The translations under genes were made by a program, and so were the position numbers. Of a stretch of DNA of 64,000 bases, positions 35,416-46,324 are shown in pieces. Source of the stretch: Prunus persica (Eukaryota > Streptophyta > Magnoliopsida > Rosales > Rosaceae). Position 1 is the stretch's first letter; each line of letters starts with the position of its first letter. The notes beneath the pieces are model-generated. The model was given only the letters and a program-made list of their open reading frames with translations, was not told the origin of the DNA and searched no databases. The stretch lies in contig NC_034009.1 in NCBI RefSeq assembly GCF_000346465.2, positions 10,231,401 to 10,295,400 on the forward strand, given 5' to 3'.

Positions 35416-35464
35416 ACTCTTTGATGGTTTGGTTAGCAAAACAATATTATTGTATTATATATAG

Positions 35465-35649
35465 ACAGTCCCGATCTCTTGGACCACAGGAGTCCAAGAG
35501 ATTGTGGTCACCCACCGTTGGATATTAATCCAATGGTTCAAAAAAGTTTTCTAAAAGAAGTGCAAGAGTGAGTGAACCGTTGAATTTACATCCAACGGTG
35601 AGTGACCACAAATCTCTTGGACCCCTGTAGTCCAAGAAATCATGACTGT
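35465..35649. mobile_element. Snap-back hAT-type MITE, 185 bp, 8-bp TSD
   Basis: ATATATAG on both sides (35457-35464 and 35650-35657). The ends ACAGTCCCGATCTCTTGGAC and GTCCAAGAAATCATGACTGT are inverted repeats of about 60 bases, each containing a second internal copy of the GGTCCAAGAGAT word. The paralogous site at about 27262-27276 reads TTATATATAGAATG without the insert, a clean empty site. No coding capacity. Confidence 0.82.
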
Positions 35650-36230
35650 ATATATAGAATGATAATCTACAAATCCTCGGTTTGGTGGAATATCATCACA
35701 CACTTTTCGAGTGTATTTAAGGTCACATACATAATTCCTATATATGATTTGGAATTTTGTAATACATTTGTTAGGATTGAAACAAGCACAAGATAAATAA
35801 ATAAAATAAATAAAAAACACTATTGCCATTTCCCTAGCACGATCAAGTTGAATTAATGTCCAGTCATCCATTTCTCTTTAGTATATCCTAAATCCTGAAT
35901 TGTACAATAGATTATGCAAATATTAAAACCAAAGAGATATTATAGATCGAGAATACATGCACGAAATACGTATGTAGGTACGTACATATTCTATTAATTA
36001 CAAGCTTATCATGAGGACGGGACAACTCGCTGGCATATTGACTGGCGGGAACTTTCACAGGGTCAATCTTTGTTGGATAGCCACGGAAGTCATGTCCATT
36101 GGAAATCCAAGATAAGAAAAAAAAGAAAAAAGAAAAAGATACACGCTGCGCAGATATATAGGGTATATCTAGTAGTTAAAAGGATCACTAGGAGGAGAGG
36201 AAGAAAGGCTGACTATGTTTCTGGGTATTT

Positions 36231-36620
36231 CTAGGTAATTGACACTTCCATCGTCTTTACAGGCCCGTAGATCTTTCGTGCCTCAGTGCTAGTAAGAACG
36301 CCACCTTTTATCTGATGAGGCTTCTGAGCTGGAACTTCCACCGTCTTTACCTGTTGAGGAGGAGGAGGAGGAACATGATTTTGATCCACCTTGGGGTATG
36401 GATAATATTGTACCTGTTGAGGATGAGGAGGAGGAGGAGGCCTTACGGTGGCAGTCTTGGTGGAGTTTTCTATTATGTGTTGGAATTCTGATACCTGTGC
36501 TGGGAAGTATGAAACTTCTTCTGCAGGGTAGACATGATCGTATAGCACGGGATATGGGTGCCTGATATGATAAAACACTTTATCCTCTCTCGTGGTCATA
36601 AAGCCTTGATAATTAGCCAT
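36231..36620 (-). CDS. Unknown Pro/Tyr-rich small protein, degenerate motif (paralogue D)
   Basis: 129 codons from ATG at 36620 (MANYQGFMTTREDKVFYHIR). It shares the leader of paralogue C and the YDHVYPAEEVSYFPA block. The middle is rearranged (VSEFQHIIENSTKTATVRPP replaces the EYHGGWPTKT segment) and the motif is altered to TSTEARKIYGPVK with loss of the GG and ITE parts. The TATA position is weakened (TATTTAG). The frame is open, but motif loss and the promoter change suggest it is on the way to becoming a pseudogene. Confidence 0.45.
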   Translation of the reverse strand: MANYQGFMTTREDKVFYHIRHPYPVLYDHVYPAEEVSYFPAQVSEFQHIIENSTKTATVRPPPPPHPQQVQYYPYPKVDQNHVPPPPPQQVKTVEVPAQKPHQIKGGVLTSTEARKIYGPVKTMEVSIT

Positions 36621-36814
36621 GCTAACTTAATTAAAAGCTGAGAATTGAAGTAGAACTGGGGAAGCTAGAGCTAGCTAGGTTTGCCTTGCCTTACTGAAGC
36701 AAAGTTTAAGAGCGCAAGCAACACTAAATAGGTGTGAGAGTCACAGAAGCTCACAAGTGGGCTTTCTGATCAATCAGGATCGATCTTGTGATTTTCTTTT
36801 GATGCTTCCCTTTT

Positions 36815-37300
36815 TCCTTATGAGCGCAAGCAACATTATACAGGCTTCATGTTTTGCTTTTTTAGGTTTTTGTGGGTTTTTACTTATGAGGGCGTTTGAG
36901 TAATTTTAGGTGAGTTTTTTTGCTATTTTTAAAAGTTTTTATAAAAATTGACATTTATGAAAGTAGGGGGTAAATTTTGGCTATTTTTGATAAAAACTCA
37001 CGTGGAACTCCACGTCAATTAAAAATGGGTCCCACAAATGCCAAGTAGGCAAATAACGGATTTTCTGACGATCTCGCTAATGGAGGGGGCAATTTGTAGC
37101 TTTCCGTGATGTTGAGTATGTACTCATAAATGTCTCCAAAATCGGGTGTAAACTCGTAAATGACCCTATAAATTGGGGGGATTTACTGTAATTTACCCAA
37201 AAAGAAAAGCTAGTAATTCTCGTAGCCGATTTTGATAGAAATAACTAAATGCTTTAATTGTCATTTTCAGGAAATAGTATTTTAAATAAATGCGCTTCTA
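36815..37300. mobile_element. Insertion relative to paralogue C flank, unclassified
   Basis: The flank of paralogue C (28437-28490) continues without this segment. It contains GAGGGCGTTTGAGTAATTTT, ACTCACGTGGAACTCCACGT and TAAATTGGGGGGATTTACTG; the last resembles ends of MULE-type MITEs (GGGTAAATTACAG in inverse). Borders and TSD are not resolved. Confidence 0.4.
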
Positions 37301-37679
37301 GCAACCAACAAATATAATAAGACATTACATAAGAATATTGTTCTTATAAGTAATTCATGGCTTGTTTCGTAAGTCTTTTTTTTTTAAAAAAAAAAATTTT
37401 AAAAAAAAAAAATCAATGGAGGAGGGACGGGAGTGCTTTCTAACAGTCTTGGTTGAGAGCTAGTTTGTGACTTGTTTTGTAAGTTGGGTCCTTGAAAGAT
37501 GGATGGTGGGAAGTTTAATTAGTAATTTCGAGAAATTCCTATAACTTTGAGGAGTTCCATTCTTGTGATATTGTATGTTTAATTTTAAATAAGTTGAGTT
37601 CAAGCAAATCCATGCATGGCAAGCTCGAATTTGATAAGGATAATGAAAGTGATATATATATAGCTTTCGAAAAAGAAAG

Positions 37680-38334
37680 ATCCATATTCAACCTACTAGG
37701 GTTTGTTGTCGCAATTCCTGAATTGGAGTAAGAAGAACATATTCAAAGAAAAAAAAAAGGGGGAGAAGAAAGATCCTTGGGGAAATGGGAAGGTATTAAT
37801 TCCGTGCATAACTTGGTAGAATTTCACCTTCACCATTGACACAATGAGTTAGAATCTTTTTTTCTTGGTTCAAATTTCGGGAAGGAATATTAAAAGAAAG
37901 CTCAATAATTGTACGTATAAGTTCCTCTTTACTTTTGACTATTTTGGGATTTTTTTTATTCAATAACGCTATGTGCATTAATTTATTTACCAACTTTTTA
38001 AAACCAAGTTACCAACACACGTGGCACATGACATGACAACCTATGTCATCTGTCATCTCATTTATTTTAACTACATATTTTGTTCCTAAGAAAAGAATTT
38101 CACCCAGCAAAAATGAAAAAAAAATAAAACGATTTTAGATTTAGCGTTAAACTCATCTCTTTCGTCCTTCTGTATTCCCCTCTGAAAACCCAAGAAATTG
38201 AACAGTGCCTCCAATTACGTATCAAAGCATGGGATTGCTGGTCCAACCAGGAAAAAAAAAAAAAAAAAAAAAAGCCATATGCAGTCAATTAAGCTTATGG
38301 CTATTGTAGGAGGATGTGCATATATATACACGTG
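37680..38334. repeat. Segmental duplication block IV, copy B
   Basis: Direct match to 30085-30735: CTAGGGTTTGTTGTCGCAATT, AATAACGCTATGTGCA, TTAGATTTAGCGTTAAACTC, GCTTATGGCTATTGTAGGAG. A poly-A run at 38250-38272 differs in length. No gene. Confidence 0.75.
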
Positions 38335-38682
38335 GGCGGAGCCAATGAAGGCTCAAGTGGTCATGTGACCCTTCTCATGTTAAGCATATTTGATCTTTTT
38401 ACATGTTTGTACTTGATTTTTTTATACAATATTTTTGAAATTTGACCCTTCTCACCATCTTACCTTGCAAAAAAACTACAAAAATAAAGATGAAAACTTT
38501 TGTCTCCCATATCCCTAACTTATGCTACTTACCCTTTTAATTATTTCTTTATTTGTAATAACTTAATAATTATTAACCTAATTACCTAAAACTAAAAGCA
38601 TGACATCTTACCCTAAAAAAAAAACTCAAAAGATGACAATTCAAAGTGAAGATGGACAACCCACTACTACAAAAAAGCAAAA

Positions 38683-40120
38683 AGACGACGGTAAATCACC
38701 GTCGTGTATTTGGTTTTTCAATGGTCGTGGAATCCACCGTCATCTTTTCCCTCATAAACCACGACGCTAAATAACCGTCGTTGTTAAACAATACAACGTC
38801 ATCAAAAAATACAAAACGACGTCTTTGTACTGCAAAAAGATCTAAAAAAAGCAATCGAGGATGATAATAGACGACCAATTCTCTAAAAAGACCGTCGTTA
38901 AAAAGGGAAAATATGACACATATTAAGAGAACAAGGCCGCAAGATAGACATACAACGACGACAATAAAAATACGCCGACGTTAAATATAATTTTCACGAC
39001 AATAAAAAATATGACGTCTTTAAATACATTAGAAGACGACGTTATTGATACCTACTACGTCGCACCATATAAACACCAACCGTCGTACAATTAATTTTCC
39101 ACTTCGATTTTTCGATAAAAGATGANNNNNNNNNNNNNNNNNNNNNNNNNNNNNNNNNNNNNNNNNNNNNNNNNNNNNNNNNNNNNNNNNNNNNNNNNNN
39201 NNNNNNNNNNNNNNNNNNNNNNNNNNNNNNNNNNNNNNNNNNNNNNNNNNNNNNNNNNNNNNNNNNNNNNNNNNNNNNNNNNNNNNNNNNNNNNNNNNNN
39301 NNNNNNNNNNNNNNNNNNNNNNNNNNNNNNNNNNNNNNNNNNNNNNNNNNNNNNNNNNNNNNNNNNNNNNNNNNNNNNNNNNNNNNNNNNNNNNNNNNNN
39401 NNNNNNNNNNNNNNNNNNNNNNNNNNNNNNNNNNNNNNNAATATTAGACGTTGTTAAATACAACAACGTCGGAAAACAATAAAAACAGACGTGTTTAGTC
39501 TGCTAAAGTTCTACAACGTCTCTTATTTACAAAAAACCGTCGTGAAATAAATTTTCCACTTCGATTTTATCTAAAAAAGATGACGTGGAAATAGTTGTCA
39601 GTGTCATTATTTACGACGTATACATTTATATAGTCGACGTTGTATTTATATGTATTCATTACTCACGACGCACTTAATAATATAGACGACGTTGAACGTC
39701 TAAACAACGTCGGTTCCAAATAAATGAGAGCCGTATTACAGAACATATAGACGGCGTAGATTATGATGGGAGCCGTATTACAAATAACGTCGTTTAATTG
39801 TTATTAGACGGCGGTTATAATGAATTTCCGTCGGAATTAATTTCGTTCCTCTTCGTTTATAAAAGAACTTGCGACCTGGAAAATGTATGATGACGTCGTA
39901 TTTTTTAACGTTCAGATTATATATCTCGTTTTTTAGACGTCGGTATTATGGGATTGGAGTCGTGTTATTTTGAATTACATGGCGGTTCTTTATCCTTCAC
40001 CGACGTGATATCCTGAATAATTGCTTCACAATAGCGTCGTGGTTCTTCATTGTTACGTTGCTTTAAGACGTCGGTAAATATGCTGAATAACTGATTCACA
40101 ATAACGTCGTGTTTTATTTG
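38683..40120. repeat. Left subterminal repeat region of CACTA copy 2
   Basis: Frequent ACGACG, CGACGT and complementary words; the first pair ACGACGGT-AAATC-ACCGTCGT (38684-38704) is a perfect 8-bp-stem hairpin 20 bases in from the TIR. No gene. Interrupted by the N gap. Confidence 0.8.
39126..39439. other. Assembly gap (N run, 314 bases)
   Basis: All bases are N. It falls inside the repeat-rich subterminal region, which may have defeated assembly. True length is unknown. Open frames drawn across it are artefacts. Confidence 0.99.
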
Positions 40121-40193
40121 AACGTAGAAAGTGAAGAAATCACATTACAATATATTACAAAATTAATGTCATACACTGCCAATTACATAAGCA

Positions 40194-43100
40194 TCATTCA
40201 ATCCATATATCTTCACACCCATCTCGAATATTTTGACCGCCTAACTCACCTACCAGTTCATCAAATGTGTCAACATTTGGCATCCCTCTAGTAAATGGCT
40301 CACACTCAATTATCACATCACCTAATACTTCATCACCAATAACATCATTATATTCTCTACTAGGCATTGATAACACTACCGACCAACCACGATGCATCGG
40401 GTCGTCAACAAAAAATATTTGTTTGACTTGAGAAGCCAAAACAAATTGGTCATTCCTATGTCCAATTTTACTCAAATCTACAAGGGTAAATCCAAGTTCG
40501 TCGACTACAAGACCAGAACTATCTATCCAATCACACCTAAAGACTGGGATTGTAAACTTTTGGTAGTCAAGGTCCCAAATTTCTTGAATGACACCATAGA
40601 AACCCATATTTGAGAGAATTGGGTTTTTATCCTTGGCACTAGCAACTTGCATGGTATGTGCAAGTAAATAAACTCCACTATTTTGAGTTGTCCGCACATC
40701 ATCTTGTGCCTTGATATTGAATTTAATACCTTTAATAAGATAGCTCCTATATAATGGCACTGACATGTTTGGACCAGCTGCTAGCCACCTTAAATTTTCT
40801 GATACGCCATGATTGTCTTCCTCAAGTTCACTTTGAACCTGCAAATTAATCATATCTTAATTCATCCTAACATATAAATAAGAAGAAAATTAAAAGAGAA
40901 ATACGTTATTCAACAACATATACCTTGAAGCGTAGCCATTGAATGAAAGTGCTATTGTGCTTATCCTGCAGCCACTTTGTTCTCTTTCTAAATTTTGGAT
41001 AAGCAGTCTTGATGTGGATCATATGTTGCCTACATGACACGAAAAATTCAAGCATTACGGTCCCAAATATATAAGATAAACATAAGAAATAATTTTAAAT
41101 GGAAACTTAAAGAATAAAACTCATACGTACTCGATATAAGGTAGGACTTCCTCCGTATTCTCCAAGACATATAGATGTGCTTGATTCAACAGGTCCTGAT
41201 CAACTACGCTCACTGTGCAACCTGATAATGGCTTTGAAACTCCCATCTTTTGGCTTGAAGGCACTCCAACTGTACTAACATCAGATAAATGCTGAGTACA
41301 AAACTCTACCGCTTCTTCAGCTATATACCGCTCAGCAATGCAACCTTCGGGACGAGTACGATTCTGAACATACCCCTTCAGCACTTTCATATATCTTTCA
41401 AACGGATACATCCACCTAAAATATACTGGCCCACATAGACGAACTTCTCTGACAAGATGTACTACTAGATGAACCATGATATCAAAGAATGAAGGGGGAA
41501 AGTACTTCTCAAGCAAACACAGAGTAACTACTACATCTTCTTCCAACTTATCTAGCTTGGAAACATCAACAGTCTTTGCACATATAGCATTGAAGAAGAA
41601 GCACAAACGAGTTATTGCATACCTTGCAGGCTTCTCCAAAACAGAACGAATTGCCACAGGGAGCAATTGTTGCATTAAGGTATGACAATCATGTGATTTA
41701 AGGCCAAGAAGTCTTGAATCTTGTACAGATACAAGATTTTTAATATTTGAAGAATAACCTTCAGGGACCTTCATACCATAGAAAGAATTGCAAACCTCTC
41801 TCTTCTCTGCTCTTGACAAATTCCAAGGCCCAGGAGGCAAACGAGTACGTCTTTCTCCATACTCGGGTTGCAAATCAGTTTTGACCCCCATGTTCAATAA
41901 ATCTAATCGAGCAGCAATCCCATCTTTATTTTTTCCAGGGATCTCCAGCAATGTACCAATGATACTATCGCAAACATTCTTCTCAATGTGCATAACATCT
42001 AGGGCATGCCTCACAGGAAGGTATTTCCAATACTCGAGATCAAAGAATATTGATTTCTTCTTCCAACAAACTCTGTCACCATTTTCAACCATATGCAGCA
42101 CTTCTTCTCCGGTTAATGGCTCTGGAGGTATGCCATATTCAGGTTTCCCATTAAAAGCTGCACGTTGCCTCCTATATGGATGATTGATTGGTAACCATTT
42201 TCTATGCCCAATGTAACAAATTTTGTGGCCATTTTTCAACCTGTGACTAGGTGTATCATCGCCGCATATTGGACAAGCTTTATATCCTTTAACAACACAA
42301 CCAGATAAGTTTCCATAGGCGGGGAAATCATTAATTGTCCACATTAATGCAGCTCTGAGTGTAAAGTATTCTCCATTATGTGCATCATACACTCCTCTAA
42401 TCCCAACCCACAAGGATTTTAAATCATCAATCAAAGGCTCCAAGTAGACGTCTATATCATTTCCGGGTTGTTTAGGACCGGAAATCAATAAGGTTAACAT
42501 CATGAACTTTCGTTTCATGCACAGCCATGGAGGGAGATTATATGTAACTAAGATAACCGGCCAACAACTATATCTGCTACTTAGAGAACTGTGGGGATTG
42601 AATCCATCAGATGAAAGAGCCAATCTCAAGTTTCTCGGCTCATTACCAAACTCAGGCCATTTATCATCAAGAAGTTTCCAAGACGGGGAATCCGCCGGAT
42701 GAGACATCTGACCGTCAATTGATTTTCTAGCAACATGCCACCAAGTCAAACTCTTAGCTGTCTCATGTGATTGAAACATCCTTTTAAACCTTGGAATTGG
42801 GGGAAAATACCACACCACCTTCGCTGGCACACCCTCTTTCAAGATTGCATCTTTGCCTTCCTTCCACCTTGAGATACCACAAGTAGGACAATTAGTTGAA
42901 TCCTCATACTCCTTCCTATACAAGATGCAATCATTGGGGCATGCGTGCATTTTCTCATAACTCAGCCCCAATGCACACAAAGTCTTTTTAGCCTCATACA
43001 TGGAGGTTGGTATTGTATTTCCTTCTGGAAGCAAATCGCCTTGAAGTATCAATAATTCTGTAAAACAGACATCACTCATCCCATGTTTTGCCTTCAAATT

Positions 43101-43544
43101 ATACAACTTCACTAATGCCGATAACTTCGTGTACTTTCTACAACCAGGGTACACTGGTTGATCTCCATCCCCAATCACATTGGCAAACTCATACGGATCC
43201 GAACCAAAATCACCAAAATCATTATCATCCATATCAATTTCTTCAGACACAAAACTGTACCTACTATGACCATCATCTTCTTCAACATTTCTGCTAGCAT
43301 TAGTAGTTGCTTCCCAAGGTTCTCCGCGAAATGTCCAATTCTTATAGCTTTGGTCAATTCCATTAAAGTATAAGTGATCCCTTATAATTCCAACCCCAAA
43401 CAACTTCAAATTAACACATTTAACACATGGACAACGGATATGTGTTGTAGTTAGAAGATTTTCTACAGCAAAGTTCAAAAATGCTTCCACCCCAAACTCA
43501 TATGCCTTCGATCTTCTATCCGAGTGCATCCATGACTTATCCAT
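40194..43544 (-). CDS. TNP2: TNP2-type CACTA transposase, intact, three exons
   Basis: Exons 43544-41131, 41029-40924 and 40838-40194 join in frame (GT-AG) to about 1054 codons. The ATG at 43544 opens MDKSWMHSDRR; the frame extends three codons further to a GTG, not used. In order: transposase-associated zinc-binding domain (MDKSWM .. CPCVKCVN, residues 1-75), Transposase_21/TNP2 core in the middle (SLTWWH, LYGNLSG-like GNLSGCVVKGYKACPICG, LPVRHALDVMHIEKNVCDSI), DUF4218 (KSHDCHTLMQQLLPVAIRSV .. GPVYFRWMYPFERYM), and DUF4216 in exon 3 (PVFRCDWID, FVLASQVKQIFFVDDP). TNP2 binds the termini and catalyses excision and insertion of CACTA elements. It lies downstream of PTTA-Ulp1 on the same strand. 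Its two short introns lack the ACGACG motifs. No break seen. Confidence 0.93.
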
Positions 43545-43639
43545 CTCCGACACTATAACCTATTATCTATAATAAAGTGAAAATACAGGCAATGACCATC
43601 ACTATAGCAGATTATACAATGATCTAATCGCAAGTAATA

Positions 43640-46320
43640 AACAACAGAGACGACGGGTTTTAATCAAAAACAGACGTATTTGGCATATATAGACGACGGA
43701 TTTTCAACAGACGTCGTCTATTATACGTAATACAAACGACGGTTTATGAAAAAACCGTCGTGTATAAGTAATACAACGACGGTAGTTTAAAAACACCGTC
43801 GTGTAATCGTCGTCGTACGCCTTAAAATTCGTCGTGTCTCAGTTTATTTTCAAGAACACAAAACCCATTAAGAACACAACATATATATGAAACCAAGCAA
43901 GAAACCAACATATACATGAAACCAAGCATGAAAACAATAAATCCATTCCCAATTCAACATAACATAGGGTGATTAAAAGATACGACAAAATTAAATCCAT
44001 TCCCAATTCAACATAACAGATAATGTAATCCATGAACCCATTAAACAGAAAATCCATGAACCCATACCTATAAGCATTGGTGCACTTTGCACCTTCTCCA
44101 GAGCGGAAAATGACAAGATCAAATAAAGGTGTCCTTTTGCTGGAAATCATTTGGAAGTTGGTGATGTGTCTTTTTGTGTTGATTTCCAGCAAAAGTACAC
44201 CTTTATTTGATCTTGTCATGAACCCATTAAACAGAAAATCCATGAACCCATACCTATAAGCACATTATTAACAGATCGCAAAGCATATACCTAAAACCCT
44301 TTAACAAAACAACCTAATATCATTCAATGAATTTACAAGGGGAAGATAGGGTTTGTACTTACAGGTTGGACGAGCTCACAGATTCGACGAGCCTGGAGAG
44401 TGCAACTTTTAATTAGAGCAGAAGTGAGAGAGCGAAATGTTATGTCGCGTGAAATCTGAAATTTTAGGTTTCAGGGATCAAAGTATAAGACTAAGAGCCA
44501 AATCTAAAAAAATTTAGGTCGCGCGAAAATTTTTAGAGCGCGCGCGTTATAAAACGTCGAAAGAAAAACCAAGGCGAAAGTTCTACAAGTACCGACGTAA
44601 ATTTAATATTCCACGACGGAAACTTCATTTTTCGGATTAAGAACGTAAGGCCGTTCATTTTTCGGATTAATTTTAAATTTATTTTGAATTTTTTATATAA
44701 CGACGACTGAAAAACCACGTCGGTGTTAAGAAATTAAAGACGTTGTAAATTATATAAACCGACTTACATATTAAAATAACGTTGTTTAAAGCGTAAACCA
44801 TGTCGTATGTTTTACTGTACGACGTAAAATATGTATTCCACGACCCAACCACCGTCGTTAAAAATTAATACACTAAACCCATAAAATTAAATTATACAAT
44901 TTAAAAAATTAAGTTTATAAAAGGTTTTATGGTTTTAAAGCCTAACATATAACATAGACTACCCAAAAATTATACTTTAAAAATAAACCCCAATAAATAA
45001 CAACACTAATCTCTAAACCCTAGACTCTAAACCCTAAACCATTAAACTAGAAGTGATTTTATGACTCATCAAAACAATTTTGTTTTGGATGGTCATTTTA
45101 AATTTTTGTTATTCAAAATGAATTTTTTCAAGGTTTATGTGGAAGAAAATATATCAATGACTTCATAGGAGTTGACTTTTCAATTTTCTGATTTATTTTA
45201 TATTTATTTTGAATATTTTGATATAAAAATAATAAAATATTCTTACCATACAACAAACCACGTCGGTGTTAAATAAATTGTAGACGTTGTAAATTGTAAT
45301 AGACTACTAAGTCGTTAAAATGACGTCGTTAAAATGAGAAACCACGTCGGTGTTAAGAAATTAAAAACGTTGTAAATTATATAAACCGACTTACATATTA
45401 AAATGACGTCGTTTAAAGCGTAAACCATGTCGTATGTTTTACTGTACGACGTAAAATATGTATTCCACGACCCAACCACCGTCGTTAAAAATTAATACCC
45501 TAAACCCATAAAATTAAATTATACAATTTAAAAAATTAAGTTTATAAAAGGTTTTATGGTTTTAAAGCCTAACATATACCCTAGACTACCCAAAAATTAT
45601 ACTTTAAAAATAAACCCCAATAAATAACAACCCTAATCTCTAAACCCTAGACTCTAAACCCTAAACCATAAAACTAGAAGTGATTTTATGACTCATCAAA
45701 ACAATTTTGTTTTGGATGGTCATTTTAAATTTTTGTTATTCAAAATGAATTTTTTCAAGGTTTATGTGGAAGAAAATATATCAATGACTTCATAGGAGTT
45801 GACTTTTCAATTTTCTGATTTATTTTATATTTATTTTGAATATTTTGATATAAAAATAATAAAATATTCTTACCATACAACAAACCACGTCGGTGTTAAA
45901 TAAATTGTAGACGTTGTAAATTGTAATAGACTACTAAGTCGTTAAAATGACGTCGTTAAAATGAGAAACCATGGCGGCTATTTAACTATACGACGTAAAA
46001 TATATATTTTACGACTTAACCGCAGTCGTTACATAAACGTCGTCGATTATACCCTGAACCCTTAAGAAATTGAAGATATTGTAAACCATTAACGACTCAA
46101 TTGTTCAAAGAACGTCGTCTAACTATTTTTTTACGTCGTATTTGTTTAAAACACGCAACAACAAAATACGACGGTTATTGACTTTATTAGGTCGTTGGAA
46201 AAGTATTACACGTCGGTTAAGCAATTTGTATGTTTGTTTTTTTTTTAATTTAAGAAAACCTCAACAAATTTTTACATTACATATTATAGAGAAAATTGGT
46301 ACATTATACATAAATATCAA
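43640..46320. repeat. Spacer between the two CACTA genes, motif-rich
   Basis: 43640-43830 and 44560-46210 carry ACGACG/CGTCGT words; 44530-44550 is a CGCG-rich stretch (GCGCGCGCG). 43840-44260 has short inverted segments (CTTTTGCTGGAAATCA and TTTCCAGCAAAAGTACACCT) that could fold. This is the likely promoter side of TNP2 (43.56-44.4 kb). The minus frame 43839-44243 is built from these repeats and is not supported as a gene. Confidence 0.6.
44714..45967. repeat. Tandem duplication, two units of 627 bp
   Basis: 44714-45340 and 45341-45967 are nearly identical direct repeats (offset 627 throughout; for example ACCACGTCGGTGTTAAGAAA at 44714 and 45341, and the second ACCACGTCGG at 45257 and 45884). 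Each includes a plant-telomere-like run (CTAAACCCTAGACTC, TAAACCCTAAACC) at about 45015-45050 and 45643-45670. Few substitutions, so recent. Function unknown. Confidence 0.92.
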
Positions 46321-46324
46321 GTGT

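Noticed and set aside
39029..39466. Open frames across 39029-39466
   Set aside because: They consist mainly of undetermined bases in the N gap.
41476..42702. Plus-strand frames opposite TNP2
   Set aside because: Shadows of the 804-codon TNP2 exon on the other strand.
45015..45670. Interstitial telomere
   Set aside because: Only a few degenerate TAAACCC words per unit, inside a transposon; no long array.
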